A DNA stretch of 64,000 bases from Rhizobium sp. Leaf453. GTDB lineage: Bacteria; Pseudomonadota; Alphaproteobacteria; Rhizobiales; Rhizobiaceae. Numbering within the stretch: position 1 is the stretch's first letter; each line of letters starts with the position of its first letter. A program made the position numbers and the translations under genes. This document shows, in pieces, positions 8,001 to 16,757 of the stretch. The notes beneath the pieces are model-generated. The model had not been told where the DNA came from and did not search any database. It was given only the letters and a program-made list of their open reading frames with translations. Location of the stretch: contig NZ_LMRG01000023.1 of NCBI RefSeq assembly GCF_001425605.1, positions 1 to 64,000 on the forward strand, in the 5' to 3' direction.

Positions 8001-8813
8001 ATGACTGAAAGACACGCTGTCGCTCGCGTCCGCCACGAGCTGCGCCGCCGCTTGCTGACGGTGAAAACCGCCGAGCGGCTGACCCCGCAGATGGTCCGCA
8101 TCACCCTGACCGGCGAGGATCTCACCGGTTTCGTCAGCGCCGGTTATGACGATCACGTCAAGCTGTGCCTGCCGCTGGCCGGGCAGGCGGCCCCCGTTTG
8201 GCCCGTTGGCCCCGACGCGCCGGCCTTGCCGGAAGGTACGGTGATCTCGCCGATACGCGATTTCACCCCGCGCCGCCATGATGCCGCGCAAGGCGAACTG
8301 GTGGTCGATTTCGCCATCCACGAAGCCGGCCCCGCCACCGAATGGGCGTCCGCCGCCAAGCCCGGCAGCGTGCTCGGCGTCGGCGGCCCGCGCGGCTCCT
8401 TCGTCGTCACCGACGATTTCGACTGGTACCTGTTGATCGGTGACGAAACGGCACTCCCTGCTATCGGCCGCCGCCTCGAAGAACTGCGGCCGGGCGTTCG
8501 GAGCATCGCCATTGCTACCGTCGCGAACTCCGAAGAAGAGCAGGTGTTCGACACGAGAACCACGCTCGAAACCCACTGGGTCCACCGTCCGCTCACGGAC
8601 GCCAGCAACTCCGCTCACCTGCTGGATGCCGTCAGGGCACTGCCGCTGCCGGAAGGCGACGGCTATATCTGGATTGCCGGCGATAACGAGACGGTCAAGC
8701 TGCTGCGCAAACATCTCGTCGAAGAGCGCGGCCATAACCGCGCCTGGATCAAGGCCGCTGGCTATTGGCGCAAGGGCAGCGCCGGCTTCCACGAAAACCA
8801 CAACGAAGGTTGA
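8001..8813 (+). CDS. Siderophore-interacting FAD/NADPH ferric reductase, NfeF-like
   Basis: A 270-residue SIP-family protein. The FAD-binding barrel carries the motif VISPIRDFTPRRHD (RxYTxR-type) and GGPRGSF; the C-terminal NAD(P)H half has LLIGDETALPAIGRRLEEL and the end AYWRKG-like AAGYWRKGSAGFHEN. It should reduce ferric siderophores in the cytoplasm to release iron. The gene follows the PadR regulator by 22 bp in the same direction and probably shares its NfeR-box promoter, in contrast to E. coli where the two genes are divergent. Confidence 0.85.
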   Translation: MTERHAVARVRHELRRRLLTVKTAERLTPQMVRITLTGEDLTGFVSAGYDDHVKLCLPLAGQAAPVWPVGPDAPALPEGTVISPIRDFTPRRHDAAQGELVVDFAIHEAGPATEWASAAKPGSVLGVGGPRGSFVVTDDFDWYLLIGDETALPAIGRRLEELRPGVRSIAIATVANSEEEQVFDTRTTLETHWVHRPLTDASNSAHLLDAVRALPLPEGDGYIWIAGDNETVKLLRKHLVEERGHNRAWIKAAGYWRKGSAGFHENHNEG

Positions 8814-8972
8814 AACAGCCTTCCGCAAGTTGCAGGCATGATCGACCACGGATGTCCTTGATATCTGTGGTTGTCCTTTGCCGCCAATGGTCAGTTCGCG
8901 TGACCTGCAATCAAGCTTTCATTAAGGTATGAAAAGCATCATTGCGCCGGTTCCTTGCGGGAGAATGTCTGA

Positions 8973-10226
8973 ATGGCCGTTGTAAGAGCTTTCGGGAAAT
9001 CGTCGGCGGACATGGCGCAGCGCGAGGCCGAACGGCTGGCAGCGCTGGAAAGCCTCGATCTCCTGGATACGCCCCGTGACGAAGGCCTCGATCGTGTTGT
9101 CCGTCTGATCAAGGACATCTTCACTGTCGATATTGGTATTGTCTCGCTGATCGATGCGCACCGGCAATGGTACAAATCCTGCATCGGCATGCCCGTCGAC
9201 GAGGTTCCGCGCGAGGATACGTTCTGCCGCTATGTGCTCGATATCGAGCAGCCGATCATCGTCGAGGACGCCACCCGGGATCCCCGCTTCGCCAACAATC
9301 CCGCCGTCACCGGCGATAGCCATATCCGCTTCTATGCCGGCGTGCCGCTGAAGACGAAGGAAGGCCATGTGATCGGCACGGTCTGTGCCATCGATCGCCG
9401 GACGCGATCGTTCAGCGCGAAGGACCTGTCGATCCTGACTGAACTTGCCGGCGTTGCGATGGACCGGATCACGCTCCTGCAATCGGCGGCGACGGATGGT
9501 CTGACCGAGGTTCTGACCCGCCGTGCCTTTCGCAGTGAGGCCGAACAGCTCATTTCGCTGGCGGTGCGCCACCAGCATGATCTGTCGTGTATCGCGCTCG
9601 ATATCGATCATTTCAAGCGGGTCAACGATACCCATGGCCATGCCGCAGGTGATGAGGTCCTGAAAGCCGTGGCTTCGATCTGCAAGGCGGGCCTGCGGGT
9701 TGGCGATCTCTTCGGCCGCCTTGGCGGGGAGGAGTTCGTGGTCCTCCTGCCGCATGTCGATCGGGATGGAGCGATGGCGGTTGCCGAGAAACTCCGGACG
9801 GCGATTTCGGCCCAGCCGGTCAGCGGCGCGTTCGGCGAGTTGACCGTCACCGCCAGCTTCGGCGTGTCGACGCTGTCGATCGTCAGCAAGGATATCGACA
9901 CCCTGCTCGCTCAAGCCGATGCGGCGATGTACCAGGCAAAACATCGCGGCCGCAATCGCTGCATCGCCTGGAGTTCCCTTCAGGCCGTCGATACGACAGG
10001 GTCCCGCCGCCGGGTGCTGAAGGCAGGCTCTATCCTGTTCAACGACCGGCGCTCGACCATCGACTGCACGGTGCGCTCGCTCGGCACCGATAGCGCCGGG
10101 CTCTCCGTCTCCAGTTCCGCCGGCATTCCCTCGGAGTTCGTCCTGTCGATCAAGGGCGAGGGCTTCGAGACCCGCTGCCAGGTCATTGCGCAGGACCGGC
10201 AGAACCTGGAAGTGGCCTTCCGCTGA
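8973..10226 (+). CDS. GAF-GGDEF-PilZ diguanylate cyclase
   Basis: A 417-residue cytoplasmic protein. Residues about 20-165 are a GAF sensor domain (LDTPRDEGLDRVVRL...FCRYVLDIEQPIIVEDATRD). Residues about 175-335 are a GGDEF domain with an intact GGEEF active site near residue 251 and an RVGD inhibitory I-site five residues before it. The last 75 residues resemble a PilZ c-di-GMP-binding domain (GSRRRVLKAGSILFNDRRSTIDC, with the RR motif). It should make c-di-GMP from GTP with product feedback, and may sense its product through PilZ. It stands alone between unrelated genes. Confidence 0.85.
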   Translation: MAVVRAFGKSSADMAQREAERLAALESLDLLDTPRDEGLDRVVRLIKDIFTVDIGIVSLIDAHRQWYKSCIGMPVDEVPREDTFCRYVLDIEQPIIVEDATRDPRFANNPAVTGDSHIRFYAGVPLKTKEGHVIGTVCAIDRRTRSFSAKDLSILTELAGVAMDRITLLQSAATDGLTEVLTRRAFRSEAEQLISLAVRHQHDLSCIALDIDHFKRVNDTHGHAAGDEVLKAVASICKAGLRVGDLFGRLGGEEFVVLLPHVDRDGAMAVAEKLRTAISAQPVSGAFGELTVTASFGVSTLSIVSKDIDTLLAQADAAMYQAKHRGRNRCIAWSSLQAVDTTGSRRRVLKAGSILFNDRRSTIDCTVRSLGTDSAGLSVSSSAGIPSEFVLSIKGEGFETRCQVIAQDRQNLEVAFR

Positions 10227-10235
10227 ATCTCTCGC

Positions 10236-11462
10236 CTATCCGCGCGCCGGCGCCAGTTCGGGCTCCGCCTGCGTCTGCGGGAAGGGGCGGAAGGTCATGG
10301 CGATCAGGAAGGCGCCGATGCCGATCGCCCAGGCGCTGATATAGAGCCAGCCATAGCTTGCGAACGTATCGTAGATCAGCCCGCCCGCCACCGGTCCCGT
10401 CGCCATGCCGAGGCTGCCGGCCATCGCCGTGCCGCCGATCACCGTCCCCATCATCCTCAGCGGAAAGTTTTCGCGCGCCAGCACGGCATAGAGCGGCATG
10501 ACGCCGGCATAGATGAAGCCGAACAGGGCGGCCACCGCATAGAAGGCGCTGAGTTCACGGACGAAGAAATAGGCGAGCGCCCCGAAAGCCTGCGCCAGCA
10601 GCCCGAGAACGAGGATGCGCTTGGCGCCGAACCTGTCGCCAAGCAGGCCGAAGGCGATGCGCCCGCCCATGCCGGCCAGCCCCTCGACGCTGTAGATGGT
10701 CACGGCCGCGATCATCGGGATGCCGCAGCTGATGGCATAGCTCACCGTATGAAAGATTGGCCCGGAATGGGTGGCGCAGCAGAAGAAGTTCGTCAAAAGC
10801 AGGATGATGAATTGCGGCGTGCGCACCACCTGTCCGACCGTCATCGACGATTGCGGCCCGCCTGTGTCCGATACCGCCTCCGTTGCGTTCTGCAACGCCG
10901 GTGCCGGACGCACCAGCAGTGACACCGGGATCATCACGGCGGCGACGAGAACGGCGATGATCTGCAGCGATGTGCGCCAGTCATGGATGGTGACGAGCCA
11001 GGCGGCCAGCGGCGACATGGTGATCGGCGCCATGCCCATGCCGGCTGAGACCAGCGAAACGGCAAGGCTCCGGTGGGTGTCGAACCAGCCGGTGACGCAG
11101 GCCATCAGCGGTGCGAAGATGGCCGCTGTCGCACCGCCGACCACGAGCCCGAACATCAGCTGGAATTCGAGGAGTGATGTCGCCCGGCTGGTCAGGAACA
11201 GGCCGAGGGCAAGGATCACCGAGCCGGTGACCGCGATCGGCCGGGCACCCCAGCGGTCCGACAGGCTGCCCCAGACCATGCTGCCCGCCGCCATCGCCAG
11301 AAAGCCGATGGTCATCGCACTGGAGACGCCGGTCACCGACCAGCCGGTATCGCGCGAAATCGGCAGCAGAAACACCGGCAGAGAAAACATCGCGCCGATG
11401 GCCAGGCAACCCAACAGGCCGCCCGCGGCAACGATCACCCAACGATAGGACGAATTGGACAT
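10236..11462 (-). CDS. MFS transporter (monocarboxylate/oxalate-formate group)
   Basis: A 408-residue protein with about 12 membrane segments. MFS loop motifs are visible: GSLSDRWGARP between TM2 and TM3 and GRIAFGLLGDRFGAKR in the second half. The sequence resembles the oxalate/formate antiporter and monocarboxylate-type branch, so an organic acid may be the substrate, but this is inference. ATG 11462 (MSNSSYRWVIV) is preferred over an upstream in-frame ATG because it directly precedes TM1. Confidence 0.8.
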   Translation of the reverse strand: MSNSSYRWVIVAAGGLLGCLAIGAMFSLPVFLLPISRDTGWSVTGVSSAMTIGFLAMAAGSMVWGSLSDRWGARPIAVTGSVILALGLFLTSRATSLLEFQLMFGLVVGGATAAIFAPLMACVTGWFDTHRSLAVSLVSAGMGMAPITMSPLAAWLVTIHDWRTSLQIIAVLVAAVMIPVSLLVRPAPALQNATEAVSDTGGPQSSMTVGQVVRTPQFIILLLTNFFCCATHSGPIFHTVSYAISCGIPMIAAVTIYSVEGLAGMGGRIAFGLLGDRFGAKRILVLGLLAQAFGALAYFFVRELSAFYAVAALFGFIYAGVMPLYAVLARENFPLRMMGTVIGGTAMAGSLGMATGPVAGGLIYDTFASYGWLYISAWAIGIGAFLIAMTFRPFPQTQAEPELAPARG

Positions 11463-11577
11463 GCTGCAACTCCACAATGACGGCAACGCCGTCGGTAAAC
11501 ACGCAGTGTCAGGAAATCATGCTGTCTATTCTTTGGCCCTGCGGCCCGCTCCGCCTCAGAAGTATCGCATCCGGAAA

Positions 11578-11705
11578 AGACCCCCTCTGGCCTGCCGGCC
11601 ATCTCCCCCACAAGGGGGAGAGACCCTGCCGCTACCCTGTGCCTTCAAACTCGGCGGTAGCGGCAGTCTAACCCCTCCCCCTTGTGGGGAGGGGTTGGGG
11701 AGGGG
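11578..11705. repeat. Intergenic palindromic repeat (CTCCCCC/GGGGGAG type)
   Basis: Two mirrored blocks, one with CTCCCCCACAAGGGGGAGA near 11604 and one with CCCCTTGTGGGGAGGGG near 11686, separated by a CCGCTACC/GGTAGCGG inner stem. The block is repetitive, non-coding and of the kind scattered through rhizobial intergenic regions. It lies between convergent or unrelated genes and could act as a strong transcription barrier. Confidence 0.6.
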
Positions 11706-11743
11706 ATCTTTCCCAGATGCGATGACCCTCGTCTCCGCGACAT

Positions 11744-11787
11744 AAGCTTCCAAGAACACCGGCCTAAGCTTCCACGAACACCGGCCG
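11744..11787. repeat. Tandem 22-bp repeat, two copies
   Basis: Two adjacent 22-bp units beginning AAGCTTCCA and ending ACACCGGCC differ at only two positions. They lie 40 bp before the end of the RibD-like gene. No function is evident. Confidence 0.6.
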
Positions 11788-11827
11788 TTTTCAACTGAAA
11801 CGATACCGGCCCTGCGATGCTTTTCAT

Positions 11828-12433
11828 TCAAGCCGCAAACGCCGGCGCGGCAGCTTGTGGCCGTGTCGCATAAATCAGGCTGAGGCGTCCGTCGGGAAGG
11901 GTCTCCGCCTTTTGCGGTTCGAAGCGATGGCGTCGCCCCATCCCGGCGAAAAGTGCGCGGCCATGACCGGCGACCAGCGGATAGACGAGCAGCCGGATCT
12001 CATCCACCAGTCCGGCATCGATCAGGCTGGCCGTCAGCTGCGCGCCGCCCATGAGATAGATCGCCTTGCCGTTCTGTCGTTTCAGCGCCGCGACATCGTC
12101 CACTGTCTGCAGGAACCGTGTCTGCGGCCAGTTCGCCGTGGTCAGCGTGCTCGACAGCACGTAATGCGGTGTCTTTTCCGCAAACTTCGACCATTCGATC
12201 TCAGCGGCGCTCGGCGGATTGCCGGTGATCCACACCGGCCTGTCCGGCTCATCGCGGATCGCCGTCCAGTATCGCTCGTAGCCGGGATACATGCCGGCAC
12301 CCAGCAGGCAGGCGTCGATCTCCTGCGTCAGGCCATAGTCCTCCGACCAGGCATCCACCCAGTCGGCCGTTCCCTCCGGTCCTTCCATCATGCCATCGAT
12401 CGAGATCTTCATGCCGGCGATCAGTCTGCGCAT
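11828..12433 (-). CDS. Dihydrofolate reductase/RibD C-terminal-like protein
   Basis: A 201-residue protein of the RibD C-terminal domain (dihydrofolate reductase-like) family: start MRRLIAGMKISIDGMMEGP, middle PVWITGNPP and YLMGGAQLTASLIDAGLVDEIRLLVYPLVAGHGRALF, the NADPH-binding GG signature. Such stand-alone proteins are reductases of unknown substrate. ATG 12433 follows a GGAGG site by about 6 nt. It lies 70 bp downstream of an SRPBCC gene in the same direction and probably forms an operon with it. Confidence 0.75.
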   Translation of the reverse strand: MRRLIAGMKISIDGMMEGPEGTADWVDAWSEDYGLTQEIDACLLGAGMYPGYERYWTAIRDEPDRPVWITGNPPSAAEIEWSKFAEKTPHYVLSSTLTTANWPQTRFLQTVDDVAALKRQNGKAIYLMGGAQLTASLIDAGLVDEIRLLVYPLVAGHGRALFAGMGRRHRFEPQKAETLPDGRLSLIYATRPQAAAPAFAA

Positions 12434-12504
12434 GCCATCCTCCATCCGTTCGTCGTGTGCGCCCGGCCGCGCGGCCGGGCTGTTGGCGGTGACTGCCGAA
12501 AGGA

Positions 12505-12984
12505 TCAGGAGGCGAGCGCCCGCTCGGTCTCGTTCATCGGTTCGCCGACATTCGGCTGTCCCTTGCCGGTCATGATCAGGTCGCGCAGGCTGCCGTTGAC
12601 ATAAGTGGTCCAGCCATTGGTGCAGGCGTCGTAGCATTCATATTCGGGCACGAGGCCGAGATGCGTGACGCGCACTTCCGTCAACCCGTCCTTGCGCGTG
12701 ATGTCGAAGACGATCTGCGTGCCCGTCCATTCGGTGTCGTCCCGGGTGAAGTTGAAATAGTTGTCGAGCACCAGCCAGGCGACCCTTTTGCCGGGCACCA
12801 GTTCCGTCACCCGGATTTCGCAGCGATGGATATCGTGGAAGCGATACTTGAATGCCTGTCCCGCCTGGTCCGTCGGCCGGCTGATATCCTCCGACCACCA
12901 GCCGCGCACATTGTTGATGGCCGCGAAGGCCGCGTCCGGCGTCTGCTCGACGGTAAAGGCCGTGGTGAAGCTTTGATCTGTCAT
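12505..12984 (-). CDS. SRPBCC family protein
   Basis: A 159-residue AHSA1/SRPBCC-like protein: FTTAFTVEQTPDAAFAAINNVRGWWSEDI at the N-terminus and HLGLVPEYECYDACTNGWTTYVNGSLRDLI near the C-terminus, as in the 'SRPBCC domain' proteins often controlled by ArsR or TetR regulators. Ligand unknown. It starts the two-gene unit with the RibD-like gene. A palindrome-like operator lies 65-100 bp upstream. Confidence 0.8.
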   Translation of the reverse strand: MTDQSFTTAFTVEQTPDAAFAAINNVRGWWSEDISRPTDQAGQAFKYRFHDIHRCEIRVTELVPGKRVAWLVLDNYFNFTRDDTEWTGTQIVFDITRKDGLTEVRVTHLGLVPEYECYDACTNGWTTYVNGSLRDLIMTGKGQPNVGEPMNETERALAS

Positions 12985-13049
12985 GGTTGTCTCCTTTTGT
13001 CGGGTTCGATTTTCGGTCTGGTTGGTGATGCTGTTTGGGTATTTCGATA

Positions 13050-13081
13050 ATTCAACCGTACGGGTGAATATACGGGTGAAT
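13050..13081. promoter_or_regulatory. Operator-like repeats upstream of the SRPBCC gene
   Basis: ATTCAACCGTACGGGTGAAT is an imperfect palindrome of TetR-operator type, and its right half TACGGGTGAAT is repeated directly at 13071-13081. The site lies upstream of the leftward SRPBCC gene. No regulator gene adjoins it, so its binding protein is unknown. Confidence 0.45.
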
Positions 13082-13232
13082 TTTCAATAGTCAACCATTT
13101 GGATGAATGTTTTCCATTGCCCGCGGGAAAGTGCAAAATCCAGACGTCTGGTAGGAGCCAAGCCGGCTTGCCGACACATTTCTCTTCAGATCGCTGAAAG
13201 GTTGCTGGCCGGTTCCGTAGCATACAGGCTCA

Positions 13233-13375
13233 CCGTCATTCCTGTGCTCGTCACAGGAATCCAGTGCGCCGCGTCTGCGGCGCGCAGGACTCTTGGAATG
13301 GACGCCCAGAAAGGCGTTCTCTCACCGCGCGGACGCGCGGTGGCTGGATTCCTGTGACGAGCACAGGAATGACGG
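13233..13375. repeat. 143-bp mobile palindrome (rhizobial type)
   Basis: The outer arms are near-perfect 30-bp inverted repeats starting CCGTCATTCCTGTGCTCG and ending CGAGCACAGGAATGACGG. Two internal GC-rich hairpins (GCGCCGC..GCGGCGC and CCGCGCG..CGCGCGG) lie between them. Elements of this form are dispersed intergenic palindromes of Rhizobiaceae. It has no coding content. Confidence 0.75.
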
Positions 13376-13520
13376 AGGAGGGTAGTGCCGGACCACACAG
13401 CACCGCGTGTCACATATGCCGCGCAATCGTCGCCAGAACACGTCAAGTCTGCTTCATACGGGGATACATCTTCGCTTGCAGGTACGGCATATTTACTTCT
13501 TCCCCAGTGGGAGAGGACAC

Positions 13521-13561
13521 AAAATCAACATCTTAGCCAAAGGCTAGGTGTTAGATTTTGT
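13521..13561. repeat. AT-edged hairpin
   Basis: CAAAATC...TTAGCC and GGCTA...GATTTTG form an interrupted stem around AAA. It could be a bidirectional terminator or a further small palindrome. No gene adjoins it directly. Confidence 0.4.
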
Positions 13562-14084
13562 TGGTGAGGGGATCTCCACCACATGTCAAAATCCCCGCCT
13601 CCATCACCCGTGCCACAATCTCCTCGTCCCGTCACGGATACACCGGTTTGCGTTGCCGGCGAGGCGGGGCCGGTGCCCGGGTGGTCTGGCGGAACGCGCG
13701 TCAGATATCCGGGGCCGCGTGAAAGGCGGTTCTCCTCCGGTTCGCGAATGAACCGGGCGTGCCGGGTAGCCACGCCACGGGCGGCTCACGCCGTCGGACG
13801 GTTCTGCCGTCCAAGGGTCCAGGGCTGAACCCCGCCTCATTGAAAGGCTCTGCGGATAAGCAGCGGGCCGGGGCATTGGAGGCCTCTCCGTCAAACGGGA
13901 GGCGCAGAAGAACTTGAGAAGCGCGGCAAAAGACACCGAAACGGGGCACATCGCGTGTCACCTACTACTATACCCTGAGGCACTCGATGTGTCCCGGCCG
14001 ATCCTGCCGCGTCTTTGACCGGCAGACTGAAAATGTCTCAAGCCACGGGCGGATGCCGCCGCGTGAAGGGAAAGGTGCGTTTCC
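13562..14084. other. GC-rich stretch without a supported gene
   Basis: Together with 12985-13561 this forms a 1.1-kb region without a convincing coding sequence. Frames on both strands are rich in Arg, Pro and Ser and lack domain features. No tRNA, tmRNA, RNase P or riboswitch signature was recognised. It could be degenerate coding sequence or an unrecognised structured RNA. Confidence 0.5.
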
Positions 14085-14492
14085 ATGCCAGAGCCGACTC
14101 TCGAGCCAGAATCCGTTGCCGAACAGGAACCGGTTGCCAGATCTCCGTCTCCCAAACCGCCGATGCCGTTCGACGTGTTTGTCGCCCTTTCGCGCAAAGC
14201 GGCCGCGGGCTTGGAAATGCCGTCGTTCTGCCGTCTGCGCCGATGCGCGCGGGCCGGGCACTGCATCGGCAAGTTGAAGCAACGCGAAATTCCAAGTGAG
14301 CTCCGTACCGGCAAGACATTTTCGGTCTGGCTGCCGCTGTGCATCGCCAGTACCGACGATGATTGGCTGGGGGCCTTCATCATCTACTGGGGGTGCTACC
14401 GCGACATGTATTTCGATCGCCCCATTCGCCCTCCGGAGGCGGAAGCCTCCCTCCCGGCAAGGGACGAGGAATGGCCCCATGCCGATCAATGA
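14085..14492 (+). CDS. Hypothetical protein
   Basis: A 135-residue protein with no recognised domain. The first 25 residues are Pro/Glu-rich (PEPTLEPESVAEQEPV), the middle has a basic Cys-containing stretch (CRLRRCARAGHC), and the C-terminus is acidic. A hydrophobic stretch LGAFIIYWGCY lies near residues 95-108. Coding is plausible from the composition of that part, but support is modest. Confidence 0.4.
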   Translation: MPEPTLEPESVAEQEPVARSPSPKPPMPFDVFVALSRKAAAGLEMPSFCRLRRCARAGHCIGKLKQREIPSELRTGKTFSVWLPLCIASTDDDWLGAFIIYWGCYRDMYFDRPIRPPEAEASLPARDEEWPHADQ

Positions 14493-14590
14493 TCGCTCTA
14501 AAGGTTACCGGCTTTTCTCAAACCCACGGCTTGACGCCTCCCGCCGCCGCGCCATCTTCTCGGCCATCGGTTATCGTGGAGGAGACTGAC

Positions 14591-14944
14591 ATGCCCTATG
14601 TCGATGGTTTTATCGTTGCCGTCCCGAAGGACAATATCGAAGCCTACAAGGACATGGCCCGTGCGGCCGGCGCGGTCTGGAAGGAATATGGCGCGCTCTC
14701 CTATGTCGAATGCATCGGCGACGACGTGCCCTATGGCGAGCTCACCTCCTTTCCGCGCGCCGTCAAGGCGACGGACGACGAACTGGTGATCTTCTCCTGG
14801 ATCACCTATCCCTCCCGCGAGGAGCGCGATGCGATCAATGCCAAGGTCATGGCCGATCCGCGCCTCAGCATGGACAACTGGAACATGCCGTTCGATGGCA
14901 AGCGGATGATCTATGGAGGCTTCAAAAGCTTCCTCGAATTGTGA
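14591..14944 (+). CDS. DUF1428 family protein
   Basis: A 117-residue protein that matches DUF1428 along its length: MPYVDGFIVAVPKDN at the start, FPRAVKATDDELVIFSWI in the middle and FDGKRMIYGGF near the end. These are small ferredoxin-like (dimeric alpha/beta barrel) proteins of unknown function. ATG 14591 follows a GGAGGAGA ribosome site. Confidence 0.85.
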   Translation: MPYVDGFIVAVPKDNIEAYKDMARAAGAVWKEYGALSYVECIGDDVPYGELTSFPRAVKATDDELVIFSWITYPSREERDAINAKVMADPRLSMDNWNMPFDGKRMIYGGFKSFLEL

Positions 14945-14979
14945 CATGGTCGGGCGGCAGTCATCGCTGAAGGAACCCC

Positions 14980-15402
14980 ATGCCCCAGACGATCATCAGC
15001 CTGTCCACCCGTGGTGCCGGCCTCTATGAATTCACCGATCAGGCCGAGCATTTCGTCGCGAGAACCGGCGTGGAGGAGGGGCTGCTGACCGTCTTCGTCC
15101 GCCACACATCCTGTTCGCTGCTGATCCAGGAAAATGCAGATCCGGATGTCCGGCGTGATCTTGACCAGTTCTTCAAGCGCCTCGTGCCGCGCTCGGACGA
15201 TCCGTCGATGCGCTGGATCGTCCACACGGCGGAAGGGGCGGATGACATGCCCGCCCATATCAAGGCGGCGCTGACACAGGTCTCGATCGGCATTCCCGTC
15301 GGCGACGGTCGGTTGATGCTCGGAACCTGGCAGGGGCTTTACCTGTTTGAACATCGCGACCGCCCGCATCGCCGCGAGATCGTCCTGCATTTGGGAGGTT
15401 GA
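14980..15402 (+). CDS. yjbQ: YjbQ family protein (UPF0047)
   Basis: A 140-residue protein of the YjbQ/UPF0047 family, with HTSCSLLIQENADPDVRRDL, a DDMPAHIKAALT stretch with conserved His, and LGTWQGLYLFEHRDRPH. Some members show thiamine-phosphate synthase activity in tests, but the physiological role is uncertain. It starts 35 bp after the DUF1428 gene and may be cotranscribed. Confidence 0.85.
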   Translation: MPQTIISLSTRGAGLYEFTDQAEHFVARTGVEEGLLTVFVRHTSCSLLIQENADPDVRRDLDQFFKRLVPRSDDPSMRWIVHTAEGADDMPAHIKAALTQVSIGIPVGDGRLMLGTWQGLYLFEHRDRPHRREIVLHLGG

Positions 15403-15569
15403 TTGGAGCAAAACGTTTGTTCTGGACAAGCGGGCATTGCCGGGTGCAGTCTCTTGCACGTGGTTGCTTGCATCTGCTTCGGTTGCCATTCCGGGAACAA
15501 AATCAGAGCTTTGGCGTTAGGAATTGCCGGTCTGTTTCGTGAGGCCGGCCGAAGAGCGAGGAAAGATCA

Positions 15570-15974
15570 TTGACTGACGCGCAGACCATCGCCAGCCGCT
15601 TCATCGAAGCCCTGAACGAACGTGATTTCCAGACGATCGGCTCCTTTCTCGATGAGGACGTAGCGCTCGATACGCTCACCGGCCAGCGTACCATCGGTGC
15701 CGATCCCCTGCGCATGAACGTCATGAGCTACTTTCGCCATTTCGACGAGCGCTTCAGCGACATGGTGATCATGCACGATGCCTTCGGCCAGCGCGTCGCC
15801 GTCGATGTCACCGCACGCGGCCAGTACCGCGAGACCATGCCCGGCTTTCCCGAGGCCAGCGGCCAATCCTATTCGATCCCCAGCGTCTTCGTCTTCGAGT
15901 TCGAAAACGGCTCGATCACTAGGCTCAGCCACTACCGCAACATCCGCGTCTTCGAAAAGGCACTCGCCCACTGA
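15570..15974 (+). CDS. NTF2/SnoaL-like protein
   Basis: A 134-residue protein with the SnoaL/NTF2-like cone fold pattern: IASRFIEALNERDFQTIGSFLDEDVALDTLTG, then FDERFSDMVIMHD and a final beta-rich half FVFEFENGSITRLSHYRNI. Members bind or isomerise small ligands; the ligand is unknown. The start is a TTG after a GAGGAAAG site. Confidence 0.75.
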   Translation: MTDAQTIASRFIEALNERDFQTIGSFLDEDVALDTLTGQRTIGADPLRMNVMSYFRHFDERFSDMVIMHDAFGQRVAVDVTARGQYRETMPGFPEASGQSYSIPSVFVFEFENGSITRLSHYRNIRVFEKALAH

Positions 15975-16141
15975 TCCAGATTCGAAATCGCGGGCACAAC
16001 CTTCCTGTCTCGATCCGCTCTCCCCGTGAACCCTGGATGAACGACGGATTCCGTTTCCGTTCAGCCTCCCGGCTCTAACCTGATCTCAATGCCCCAGAAG
16101 ACCTGAGCGGGCGTAAGATGAGATCAACGGGAGAAACAGTC

Positions 16142-16543
16142 ATGAGACAGACCCTTTCCAAACTGATGCTGGCCGGCTTCATCGGCCTCACCGGATTCGG
16201 CGCTACGTTGGCACCGGCCGCCGCCGACACCCTGACCCTCGGCATCTATTCCGGCGGCATCGTCGATGCACAGTACCGCGATGGACCGCGCTATGGCGAC
16301 GAACGCGACTGGGGCCGCGAACCCAATTACCATTCCGGTCGTCGCCATGGCGGCTGGGGCCATGAGCGCCGCGGCCGTTGTGATCCGTGGCTCGCCCAGG
16401 ACAAGGCCCGCGCCCACGGCATGCGCCGCGCTCGCGTCGTCGATGTCTCGCCGCGCCGTGTCGTGGTCGAAGGTCGCCGCTGGGGTGAATATCGCCGGGC
16501 CGTTTTCGCCAATGTCCGTGGTTGCCCGTTCATCGGCGGCTGA
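16142..16543 (+). CDS. Small secreted basic protein
   Basis: A 133-residue protein with a Sec signal peptide (MRQTLSKLMLAGFIGLTGFG...APAAA, cleavage near residue 28). The mature part is rich in Arg, His, Gly and Trp (YHSGRRHGGWGHERRGRCDPW) and ends with a conserved-looking ARVVDVSPRRVVVEGRRWGEYRRAVFANVRGCPF segment. Such periplasmic antioxidant-like or structural proteins are common in rhizobia, without known function. ATG 16142 gives a complete signal peptide after a GGGAGAAA site. Confidence 0.7.
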   Translation: MRQTLSKLMLAGFIGLTGFGATLAPAAADTLTLGIYSGGIVDAQYRDGPRYGDERDWGREPNYHSGRRHGGWGHERRGRCDPWLAQDKARAHGMRRARVVDVSPRRVVVEGRRWGEYRRAVFANVRGCPFIGG

Positions 16544-16601
16544 TCGGGTTTCTCCCACTCGAATACCTTCCGTCTTGTCTCCCCCGGCCGGCGGAATGTA
16601 T

Positions 16602-16633
16602 CGCCCCTCGTGACCCTGTCACGGGGGGCGTTT
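16602..16633 (+). terminator. Rho-independent terminator
   Basis: CGCCCC..GTGAC and GTCAC.GGGGCG pair around CCT and are followed by TTT. It lies 60 bp after the secreted-protein gene. Confidence 0.65.
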
Positions 16634-16689
16634 CGCATGTGGCAATGCCGATCGGTTACGAAATCGTGCTGCGCCAAAAAAACAAGCCA

Positions 16690-16722
16690 AAAGAAAACCC
16701 GCCGAAGCGGGTCCCCTTTTTC
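16690..16722 (-). terminator. Terminator of the SIMPL-domain gene
   Basis: ACCCGC-CGAA-GCGGGT forms a 6-bp stem with a tetraloop. On the minus strand it is followed by TTTTCTTTT, and it lies about 40 bp beyond the stop of the leftward gene at 16758. Confidence 0.75.
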
Positions 16723-16757
16723 ATGAAGCAACATCCACGGTGATCCGCGTCCTGCTA

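Noticed and set aside
13583-13951. Overlapping frames on both strands in the GC-rich intergenic region
   Set aside because: Composition is dominated by Arg, Pro and Ser, there is no fold pattern, and both strands are equally open.
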